Below are positions 1 through 4,925 of a stretch of DNA of 5,111 bases, in pieces. Position 1 is the stretch's first letter, and the number at the start of each line of letters is the position of its first letter. The notes beneath the pieces were generated by a model that ran no database searches, was not told the DNA's origin, and saw only the letters and a program-made list of their open reading frames with translations. A program made the translations under genes and the position numbers. The stretch comes from DAOTVS01 sp034436375 (lineage in GTDB: Bacteria; Chloroflexota; Anaerolineae; SpSt-313), in the NCBI GenBank assembly GCA_034436375.1, contig DAOTVS010000021.1, positions 1 through 5,111 of the forward strand, read 5' to 3'.

Positions 1-821
1 TGATAGTGGGTGCTGCCGTTGGCCACCTCGCCCATCTCGGCGGCGATGGTCGCCGTCATGGTGCGCGCAGGCTGGAAAATGGCCAGCAGCCCGTCGGGCA
101 TGCGCGCGGCATTGCCGGTGACCATCATTACGGCCATGGTCTCACCGATGGCGCGGCCGATGCCCAGCATGACGCCGATCAGCACGCCCGAGCGCGCCGC
201 CGGCAACACCACCCGCCAGATCGTCTGCCAGTGGTTGGCGCCCAGGGCCAGGGCGGCGTCGCGATAGCTCTTGGGCACGGCATCGATGGCATCGTCGGCG
301 ACAGAGATGATGGTGGGCAGGGCCATGTAGGCCAGCATGAGCGCCCCGGCAAAGGCCGATAGCCCGGTGGGCATATCCAACCACGTGCGCAGGAGCGGCG
401 CCACGGCGACCATGCCCAGGAAGCCGAGCACCACCGAAGGGATGCCGGCCAGGATCTCGACCAACGGCTTTAGTATCTCACGCAGCCAGCCGGGCGCCAG
501 CTCACGCATATAGATGGCCGTGGCGATGCCCAGGGGCAGGGCAATGACGATCGCCCCGACCGTCACCAGGAGCGAGCCGCAGATCAGGGGCAGGATGCCG
601 AAAAAGCCAAAGGTGGGGTACCACTTGGTGCCAAAGAGGTTGCCTGGTTGGACCTGCCAGAATGCCGGCAACCCTTCCCGGATGAGGAAGAAGAAAACCA
701 GGACCACAAAGACGATCGCCGAGATGCCGCTGATGCGGACGAGGTTTTCCACGATCCACTCACCGGCCCGTTGGCGGCGTTCTTTGGCCTGTTGACCGTA
801 GAGTTCTATCGCCTTGCTCAT
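1..821 (-). CDS. pstC: Phosphate ABC transporter permease PstC (partial, C-terminus beyond window)
   Basis: Inner-membrane permease subunit of the high-affinity phosphate importer PstSCAB; with PstA it forms the channel energised by the ATPase PstB. The readable 273 residues begin MSKAIELYG. They show a charged cytoplasmic N-terminus, a first hydrophobic helix at about 29-47, and further membrane segments at about 75-103, 125-145, 155-175 and 210-235. The ABC-permease EAA loop that contacts the ATPase lies at about 185-209 (SYRDAALALGA, then IWRVVLP). The segments EILAGIPSVVLGFLG and GIGRAIGETMAV are typical of PstC/PstA-type permeases. PstC is usually around 300-320 residues, so some 30-45 are missing past the left edge; nothing suggests a broken gene. 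The ATG at 821 lies 10 bp after the pstS stop, with only a weak GGGG-type ribosome site, which fits one operon transcribed from the pstS promoter. The family is clear, and PstC rather than PstA follows from its position right after pstS and the long N-terminus. Confidence 0.95.
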   Translation of the reverse strand, partial: MSKAIELYGQQAKERRQRAGEWIVENLVRISGISAIVFVVLVFFFLIREGLPAFWQVQPGNLFGTKWYPTFGFFGILPLICGSLLVTVGAIVIALPLGIATAIYMRELAPGWLREILKPLVEILAGIPSVVLGFLGMVAVAPLLRTWLDMPTGLSAFAGALMLAYMALPTIISVADDAIDAVPKSYRDAALALGANHWQTIWRVVLPAARSGVLIGVMLGIGRAIGETMAVMMVTGNAARMPDGLLAIFQPARTMTATIAAEMGEVANGSTHY

Positions 822-831
822 ATCTGCCCCA

Positions 832-1734
832 CTATTGCCCCTGTAACGGGACGAACCCAAGCTGCCGCACAATGGCCTGCCCCTCTGGCCCCTTAATCCA
901 CTGCAAGTAATCGGCTACGGCCCCGGTGGGCTGGCCCCGGGTGACCATGTAGAGCCCGCGGGCGATGGGGTATTTCCCCTGTACCACCGTATCGGCGGTG
1001 GGCATGACATATTCGCCGCCCGGCTTGGCCGCGACCCGGATGACTTTGACGTCTGGGGTCACATAGCCCAGGCCATCATAGCCGATGGCATTGGGGTTCT
1101 GCCGGATTTCGTTGCTGATCCCTTCGGAGGAGGGCATGAGCAGGGCATTGGGCGAGAAGAGGTCCGTAGAATCCGCGCGGCCCTGGCGGACCACGTTTTC
1201 GAGAAAGTAGACGTAGGTACCCGAGTTGGACTCGCGCGAGAGCAGGACGATGGGGCGATCCTCACCGCCAACCTGCTTCCAGTTGGTGATGCGCCCGGTG
1301 TAGATATCGCTGAGTTGCTGGATGGTCAGGTCGCTCACCGGGTTGGAGGGGTTCACGATGACGGCGATGGCGTCCATAGCCACGGTGATCTGGTTGGCCT
1401 CAAAGCCCTCCGCTTTGGCCGCGGCCTTTTCTTCTTCACTCAGAGAACGGGAGGCGTTGGCGATGTCGACGGTGCCGTTCAGAAGAGCGGCAATACCGGT
1501 GCCTGAGCCGCCCCCAGTGACGGAGATGCGGACGTTCGGTTTGACCTTGGCATAGGCTTCAGCCCAGGCCAGGGCCAGGTTGACGAGCGTATCGGAGCCT
1601 TTGTTTTCAATGCTTTGCCCACCAGCGGGCGCCGCGGTCGCCGCACTGGGGGTCGATGTGGACCCGCAGCCGCCGGCGACGAGCAGAATGACCAGGGAAA
1701 TGAGGATCAAGCCCCCAAACCGTCGCTTGCACAT
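832..1734 (-). CDS. pstS: Phosphate-binding lipoprotein PstS
   Basis: Extracytoplasmic substrate-binding protein that delivers inorganic phosphate to PstC/PstA. The 300-residue product starts MCKRRFGG, with a hydrophobic signal segment at 9-20 and a lipobox-like AGGC at 20-23. Cys23 is therefore the probable lipid anchor, although the -3 residue is Ala rather than Leu. A short Ser/Thr/Ala/Pro linker follows (24-40). Phosphate-site motifs of the PBP-like fold are visible: KGSDT (45-49), TGGGSGTG (73-80), NASRSLS (93-99), Asp121 in VAMDAIAVIVN, and SRESNSGT (166-173). NWKQVGG (151-157) and AIGYDGLGYV (216-225) are also typical of PstS. The reading frame is open up to 1806, but I chose the ATG at 1734. 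It has AGGA 8 nt upstream and gives a proper signal peptide, while the ATG at 1806 lies inside the promoter's -35 box. An ATG at 1761 is possible but lacks a ribosome site. First gene of the pst operon; phosphate-starvation control is expected from the family but is not shown here. Confidence 0.96.
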   Translation of the reverse strand: MCKRRFGGLILISLVILLVAGGCGSTSTPSAATAAPAGGQSIENKGSDTLVNLALAWAEAYAKVKPNVRISVTGGGSGTGIAALLNGTVDIANASRSLSEEEKAAAKAEGFEANQITVAMDAIAVIVNPSNPVSDLTIQQLSDIYTGRITNWKQVGGEDRPIVLLSRESNSGTYVYFLENVVRQGRADSTDLFSPNALLMPSSEGISNEIRQNPNAIGYDGLGYVTPDVKVIRVAAKPGGEYVMPTADTVVQGKYPIARGLYMVTRGQPTGAVADYLQWIKGPEGQAIVRQLGFVPLQGQ

Positions 1735-1742
1735 GAGTGTTA

Positions 1743-1746
1743 TCCT
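1743..1746 (-). promoter_or_regulatory. Ribosome binding site of pstS
   Basis: On the minus strand TTAGGA ends 8 nt before the ATG at 1734. The AGGA core is the reason for choosing this start over the in-frame ATGs at 1761 and 1806. Confidence 0.7.
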
Positions 1747-1777
1747 AAGTTTGAGACCCATTTCACAAATCCGAGAG

Positions 1778-1806
1778 AGTATAGCATGACCTCTATCCGG
1801 CGTCAA
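1778..1806 (-). promoter_or_regulatory. Sigma-70 promoter of the pst operon
   Basis: On the minus strand there is a -35 box TTGACG (1806-1801), a 17-bp spacer and a -10 box TATACT (1783-1778). TG at the right distance before the -10 box adds an extended -10. Transcription should start near 1771, giving a leader of about 37 nt before the pstS ATG. This is the best promoter in the window by match to consensus. Such a strong core promoter does not by itself indicate dependence on a phosphate-response activator. Confidence 0.85.
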
Positions 1807-1823
1807 TCGGTCGTGTGGGGAAA

Positions 1824-1844
1824 GCGAAGCACGTTATGCGAAGC
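1824..1844 (+). repeat. 7-bp direct repeat GCGAAGC upstream of the pst promoter
   Basis: GCGAAGC occurs at 1824-1830 and again at 1838-1844, 14 bp start to start. A partial third copy (GCGACA) is at 1848-1853. Relative to the predicted pstS start (about 1771) the two full copies lie at roughly -53 to -73, an activator-like position. They are also about 40-60 bp upstream of the ureohydrolase -10 box. In addition, AAGCGA at 1822-1827 is inverted as TCGCTT at 1863-1868. This could be an operator, but the repeat is short and does not match the E. coli or Bacillus Pho box that I know. Confidence 0.3.
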
Positions 1845-1881
1845 CCTGCGACATAGAGTGTATCGCTTCCAAGACCCTGTG

Positions 1882-1890
1882 TGGTACAAT
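1882..1890 (+). promoter_or_regulatory. Extended -10 promoter of the ureohydrolase gene
   Basis: TGGTACAAT fits the extended -10 pattern TGnTATAAT with a single mismatch. No convincing -35 box is found 16-18 bp upstream, as is usual for extended -10 promoters. Transcription would begin near 1896-1898, downstream of the in-frame ATG at 1889. That makes 1889 unusable as a start on this transcript and supports the ATG at 1922. Confidence 0.65.
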
Positions 1891-1911
1891 GGGGGCCCAT
1901 GCTGCACGAAG

Positions 1912-1917
1912 AGGAGG
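1912..1917 (+). promoter_or_regulatory. Ribosome binding site of the ureohydrolase gene
   Basis: AGGAGG lies 4 nt before the ATG at 1922, a strong but slightly close Shine-Dalgarno match. It decides the start in favour of 1922 over the in-frame ATG at 1889, which has no such site. Confidence 0.8.
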
Positions 1918-1921
1918 AGAG

Positions 1922-2851
1922 ATGCTGCTACACAACCGGCCGGCGAGCACGCAGCTGTGGATGCGGCTCAACCAGCCCGGCCTGCCCCTGGCAGAGGCGC
2001 AGTTGGCAGTGCTGGGCGCACCCTATGACGGCTCGGTGACCCATGCCCGGGGCGCCGCGTTGGCCCCGGCTGAGCTGCGGGCTCTGAGCGCCGATAGCTG
2101 GTTTTTCACCGAGGGTGGGCGAGACCTGCGGGGCTTGCGCATCTGTGACCTGGGCGATGCGCCCATGGACCAGGATGATGCCGAGGCCACGCAGCGCGCC
2201 CTGGCTGCGGCGGCGCGAGAGGTGGCCCGGGCGGGCGCCGTGCCCCTCGTCCTGGGGGGTGACCATTCGATCACCAGCGGCGTGCTCACCGGGCTGGTGG
2301 AAGGCCAGCCCCTGGGGGTGCTCTGGCTGGATGCCCACGCCGACCTGATGGATTCCTACCGGGGCGTGGGCGGGCGCGTGGAATCGCGCTGGAACCATGC
2401 CTGCCCCCTGCGGCGCATCTGTGAGTTGCCCCAGGTAGGGCCGGAGCGGGTGATGCTGGTAGGCATCCGCGACCTGATGGCGCCGGAGGTGGAGTATATC
2501 CGCGAGTACGGGGTCGAGGTGGTCTATGCCCAGGATCTGGGGCGCCTGGACCCCGCGGCGCTGGCCGAGCGCATCTGCCGGCGGCTGGGAGGGCTGGCGG
2601 GCGGTGTGTATGTCAGCTTTGATATCGATTTCCTGGACCCGGCGGCGGCGCCCGGGACGGGCACGCCCGTGCCGGGCGGGGCGAGCAGCCGCTATCTCTA
2701 CGATCTGATCCATGCCCTGCATGAGCGGCGGCTGCCGGTGGCAGGCTTTGATGTGGTCGAGGTTTCGCCGCCCCTGGACCATAATCATATCACCGGTTGG
2801 GCGGCCATGCGCATCATCACCGAGATGTGCGCCTTGATCAAGGAGGGGTAA
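1922..2851 (+). CDS. speB: Agmatinase / arginase-family ureohydrolase
   Basis: Cytosolic binuclear-manganese hydrolase that removes urea from a guanidino compound. Agmatine to putrescine is the most likely reaction. The 309-residue length is usual for agmatinases. The metal-ligand motifs are all present: GGDHS at 112-116 (His115), DAHAD at 137-141 (Asp137, His139, Asp141) and SFDIDFLDP at 232-240 (Asp234, Asp236). GTPVPGG (247-253) and FDVVEVSPP (276-284), with Glu280 in the position of the guanidinium-binding glutamate, complete the family signature. The substrate loop reads WNHACPLRR (157-165), resembling the SHAC-x-x-RR form I recall from archaeal-type agmatinases rather than the SHGTPFRR of E. 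coli SpeB. Substrate identity is therefore inferred; guanidinobutyrase or another guanidino hydrolase remains possible. No polyamine gene is adjacent. The gene has its own promoter, is divergent from pstS and converges on the ribokinase gene, so it looks like a single-gene unit. The family is certain, the symbol less so. Confidence 0.9.
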   Translation: MLLHNRPASTQLWMRLNQPGLPLAEAQLAVLGAPYDGSVTHARGAALAPAELRALSADSWFFTEGGRDLRGLRICDLGDAPMDQDDAEATQRALAAAAREVARAGAVPLVLGGDHSITSGVLTGLVEGQPLGVLWLDAHADLMDSYRGVGGRVESRWNHACPLRRICELPQVGPERVMLVGIRDLMAPEVEYIREYGVEVVYAQDLGRLDPAALAERICRRLGGLAGGVYVSFDIDFLDPAAAPGTGTPVPGGASSRYLYDLIHALHERRLPVAGFDVVEVSPPLDHNHITGWAAMRIITEMCALIKEG

Positions 2852-2910
2852 TGGTTGGGGTGGTTTCTGCGGCGGCGCACCGGGCGCCGCCGCAGAAACC
2901 ACCCCAACCA
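2852..2910. repeat. Perfect 27-bp inverted repeat filling a convergent gap; possible bidirectional terminator
   Basis: Arms 2852-2878 and 2884-2910 are perfectly complementary, with a 5-nt loop ACCGG. The structure starts directly after the ureohydrolase TAA and ends 2 bp before the ribokinase stop, which lies on the other strand. Either transcript would form a very stable hairpin right after its stop codon. No T-tract follows on either strand, so it is not a classical intrinsic terminator. It may act as a bidirectional terminator, a 3' end stabiliser, or be a copy of a dispersed palindromic repeat. Confidence 0.9.
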
Positions 2911-2912
2911 AC

Positions 2913-3839
2913 TCATCCTTGCTGATTCAGGAAACTGGCGACCTGTTCGGCGGTGGGCAGAGAGTTCTGGGCGCCCATGACGGTGGTGGAGAGGGCGGCC
3001 ACGGCGTTGGCATAGTGTACGGCCTCCGCCAGCGAGGCCCCCTGCGCCCATTTGAAAGCCAGGGCACCGTTGAAGGCATCGCCTGCGCCGGTGGTATCGA
3101 TTGGGGTAACCTTGTAGGCGGGGATCATCTCGCTCTGGCCGGGGGTCGCCAAAAGTGCCCCACGCTTGCCCAGGGTCAGGACGACGGCCGGCACGCCACG
3201 GCTCAGGAGTTTCTCGGCGACCCGAGCCGCACCTTCCTGGCCCGCGGGTGGCATGCCTGCCAGCCGCGCCGCCTCGTGCTCGTTTGGAGTCAGCAGGTCT
3301 ACCTGGCGCAGCAAATCTGCCGGTACCATCGCAGCGGGGGCCGGGTTCAGGATCGTGCGCACGTGGTGCCGGCGCGCGATCTCGATGGCACGCGCGACAG
3401 CCCCCAGGGGCACTTCGAGCTGCAGCAGGAGGGCGTCGGCTGCGGCAATCGCGGCCTCGGCCCGGTCCACATCCGCCGGGGTCAGCTGACCGTTCGCACC
3501 CGGGGCGACAGCGATCGAGTTCTCTCCCTCGGCGCTGACCATGATCAGCGCGATGCCGCTGGGGGTCTCATCATCCCAGACCAGGTGGGTGGTGTCGATG
3601 CCCTCGCGGCGCAGATTCTCTTCCGTCTGGCGGCCGAATACATCACGCCCCAGGCGGACCACGAAGGTTACCTGGCCCCCCAAACGAGCGGCGGTGACGG
3701 CCTGGTTGGCGCCCTTGCCGCCGGCAGTCATCATAAAGCTGCCGCCTACGACTGTCTCACCCGGACCCGGGATGCGCGATACTTTGACCACCATGTCGGT
3801 ATTGGAACTGCCGACAACGACGATACGCGGTTGACCCAC
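2913..3839 (-). CDS. rbsK: Ribokinase (PfkB carbohydrate kinase family)
   Basis: Cytosolic kinase that phosphorylates D-ribose to ribose 5-phosphate with ATP, feeding the pentose phosphate pathway and nucleotide synthesis. The 308-residue length matches ribokinases. Sugar-site residues Asn13 and Asp15 (SSNTD), the PfkB N-terminal signature GGKGANQ (40-46) and Glu142 in LLLQLEVP match RbsK. TPNEHEA (184-190) supplies the N-x-x-E motif for magnesium and phosphate. DTTGAGDAFNG (248-258) forms the anion hole with catalytic base Asp254. TLGKRGALL (222-230) is the nucleotide-side strand. I chose the GTG at 3839 because AAGGAGG sits 5 nt upstream and the product then begins MGQPRIVVVG, as ribokinases do. 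The frame extends to an ATG at 3896, but that lacks a ribosome site and adds unrelated residues. No ribose transporter or repressor is adjacent. The next gene upstream on this strand is a HAD hydrolase 162 bp away, so co-transcription is possible but unproven. Another PfkB sugar kinase specificity is less likely. Confidence 0.93.
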   Translation of the reverse strand: MGQPRIVVVGSSNTDMVVKVSRIPGPGETVVGGSFMMTAGGKGANQAVTAARLGGQVTFVVRLGRDVFGRQTEENLRREGIDTTHLVWDDETPSGIALIMVSAEGENSIAVAPGANGQLTPADVDRAEAAIAAADALLLQLEVPLGAVARAIEIARRHHVRTILNPAPAAMVPADLLRQVDLLTPNEHEAARLAGMPPAGQEGAARVAEKLLSRGVPAVVLTLGKRGALLATPGQSEMIPAYKVTPIDTTGAGDAFNGALAFKWAQGASLAEAVHYANAVAALSTTVMGAQNSLPTAEQVASFLNQQG

Positions 3840-4001
3840 AATTACCTCCTTGTGGTGGACACGGATCTCACCACCGAACAGAGAACGTGTAGCCACAAAG
3901 GCGCAAAGGACACCAATGGCGATAGACCTCGAGTCTTCCGATCGACATCCATCTGCGCCCGCAATCCATCCTTCATGCCCTCCCCGACCCGGGCCGTGTT
4001 C
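3840..4001. other. Intergenic spacer between HAD gene and rbsK, with a short CAAAGG tandem motif
   Basis: The spacer carries no gene that I can support. CAAAGG occurs twice with an 8-bp period (3896-3901 and 3904-3909) inside the stretch 3892-3917. On the minus strand this reads as GTGTCC-TTTGCGCC-TTTGTGGC, which looks like an intergenic repeat remnant I associate with many environmental bacterial genomes. I see no confident promoter for rbsK and no intrinsic terminator after the HAD gene, so read-through from the HAD promoter is possible. Confidence 0.4.
3845..3851 (-). promoter_or_regulatory. Ribosome binding site of rbsK (sets a GTG start)
   Basis: On the minus strand AAGGAGG is followed by 5 nt and then GTG at 3839. 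This near-perfect Shine-Dalgarno site is the main reason for the GTG start rather than the in-frame ATG at 3896. Confidence 0.9.
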
Positions 4002-4703
4002 TCAGGCCAGGATCGTCAGGAGCTCCGTCAGATCGCGGATGGCGCGATCATCGGGATGGCCGCCCAACCCTTTGCGGTCGAGCCAGAGGGCGTCCATGCC
4101 CACGCCGCGCGCGCCCAGCACATCGGCTTCGTAGCTATCGCCGATGTGAATGGCCCGCTTGGGCGACACAGCGGCAAAGCCCAGGGCCTGCAAGAAGATG
4201 CTGGGATGCGGCTTGTCGCAGCCAGCGCGGGCCGAGGCAAGCATGAAATCGAAATAGCGGGCTAGCCCCATCTGCTCTGCACGCCGCTCCAGATTCCAGC
4301 TCCAGTTGGAAATGACGCCCAGGCGCAGCCCCTGAGCGCGCAGGGTATTGAGCACAGGCAGGGTCTCTGGGTAGAGGCGCATGACGCCGGGGGTGCTGTA
4401 GGCCTCATCAATCGCCAGCAACACCCGCGGCAGAAGGGCCCGGTCAAAACCGACGTGGTCCAGGATGCGCCCCCCCATCTCTTCTTGCAGCGCCCAGTTG
4501 CGTTCCTGGGTGGGCTCAAAGGTGCAGACGCCGGCCTGCGCGTTATACTCACCCCATACGGCCTTGCGCGCGGCGGCAAGGTCCGCCTTGCTCGGGTTCA
4601 AGCCCACAGCCCGGTAGGCACAGAGCTCGATGTCGTCTTCCGAGGGGTAAAAGTACATGAGCGTATAGCCCATGTCAAAAGTGACCAGGTCATAGCGATC
4701 CAA
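4002..4703 (-). CDS. HAD-superfamily hydrolase, subfamily IA-like, with altered motif I
   Basis: Haloacid dehalogenase-type protein of 233 residues with a C1-type helical cap, probably cytosolic. Motif I is FDMGYTL (9-15): nucleophile Asp10 is present, but the usual second Asp at +2 is Gly12. Motif II is Ser132 in VISNWSW, motif III is Lys164 in CDKPHPSIF, and motif IV is HIGDSYEAD (186-194) with Asp189 and Asp194. The cap domain lies at about 16-115 between motifs I and II. The core fold and most of the active site are intact, so it may be a phosphatase or related hydrolase; the substrate cannot be told. Losing the +2 acid/base Asp is seen in dehalogenase and phosphonatase branches, so ordinary phosphomonoesterase activity is uncertain. 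No ATG fits before motif I; TTG at 4703 has GGAGG 5 nt upstream, giving MDRYDLVTFDMG. Upstream extension of the frame to 4892 crosses the promoter and terminator and is rejected. It has its own promoter and lies upstream of rbsK on the same strand. Confidence 0.88.
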   Translation of the reverse strand: MDRYDLVTFDMGYTLMYFYPSEDDIELCAYRAVGLNPSKADLAAARKAVWGEYNAQAGVCTFEPTQERNWALQEEMGGRILDHVGFDRALLPRVLLAIDEAYSTPGVMRLYPETLPVLNTLRAQGLRLGVISNWSWNLERRAEQMGLARYFDFMLASARAGCDKPHPSIFLQALGFAAVSPKRAIHIGDSYEADVLGARGVGMDALWLDRKGLGGHPDDRAIRDLTELLTILA

Positions 4704-4708
4704 GGCGG

Positions 4709-4713
4709 CCTCC
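4709..4713 (-). promoter_or_regulatory. Ribosome binding site of the HAD gene (sets a TTG start)
   Basis: On the minus strand GGAGG is followed by CCGCC and then TTG at 4703. This 5-nt spacing supports the unusual TTG start; there is no ATG or GTG alternative in frame between the promoter and motif I. Confidence 0.7.
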
Positions 4714-4746
4714 AGGCTTGAGCCAATCCACTTCCATTCCCTGCCC

Positions 4747-4775
4747 AGTATACACTTCCCCCGCCGCTTTAGCAA
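4747..4775 (-). promoter_or_regulatory. Sigma-70 promoter of the HAD gene
   Basis: On the minus strand the -35 box is TTGCTA (4775-4770), followed by a 17-bp spacer and the -10 box TATACT (4752-4747), the same -10 hexamer as at the pst promoter. Transcription should begin near 4740, leaving a leader of about 37 nt before the TTG start. The -35 box overlaps the T-rich tail of the terminator just upstream. Confidence 0.72.
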
Positions 4776-4809
4776 AGAAATGGGCCGGGATGATTGGCAT
4801 CCCGGCCCA
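4773..4809 (-). terminator. Intrinsic terminator after the FmdB-like gene
   Basis: Perfect 12-bp inverted repeat with arms 4781-4792 and 4798-4809 and a 5-nt loop. In minus-strand RNA the GC-rich stem is followed by UUUCUUUG. There is no T-tract on the plus side, so it acts on minus-strand transcription coming from the FmdB-like gene, about 115 nt after its stop codon. Confidence 0.85.
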
Positions 4810-4925
4810 ACAGAAGGGCCACCGGCCCCGGTGCAAAATCGGGCAACTGGCGATGGATGACTGCTCACTGCATCGGCTCGCCATAGCCACACGGGCCGCC
4901 CGATATTGCTCTAGCGCCTGATTCC
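4810..4925 (-). other. 3' untranslated stretch between the FmdB-like gene and its terminator
   Basis: No gene is supported here. It holds a short near-palindrome (CACCGG and CCGGTG, 4820-4833). On the minus strand it also has a GGCCC (about 4815-4819) that could pair with the GGGCC in the first arm of the terminator and so compete with it. Known RNA families such as tRNA, SRP RNA or 6S RNA were not recognised. Confidence 0.35.

Noticed and set aside
1735..1806. N-terminal extension of PstS to the ATG at 1806
   Set aside because: The extension covers the promoter and leader. It would put the -35 box in coding sequence and move the signal peptide inward, and it has no ribosome site.
1615..2028. 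A 137-residue plus-strand open frame through the divergent promoter region
   Set aside because: It overlaps pstS and the ureohydrolase start in other frames, covers both promoters and has no domain or ribosome site.
1928..2911. A 327-residue open frame on the minus strand
   Set aside because: It is the antisense shadow of the ureohydrolase gene, His/Gln/Pro/Arg-rich, without motifs, and it starts inside the hairpin.
3934..3943. TCTTCCGATC, shared with the end of a common sequencing adapter
   Set aside because: Only 10 bases match and the flanking bases diverge from the adapter on both sides, so chance is the simplest reading.
2919..4265. A 448-residue open frame on the plus strand, the longest in the window
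   Set aside because: It lies antisense to the ribokinase and HAD genes, both of which have full motif sets and ribosome sites. Its product is low-complexity with no recognisable domain, and it arises from GC-rich codon bias.
4704..4892. N-terminal extension of the HAD protein to 4892
   Set aside because: The extension crosses an intrinsic terminator and a sigma-70 promoter, and its residues match no HAD N-terminus.
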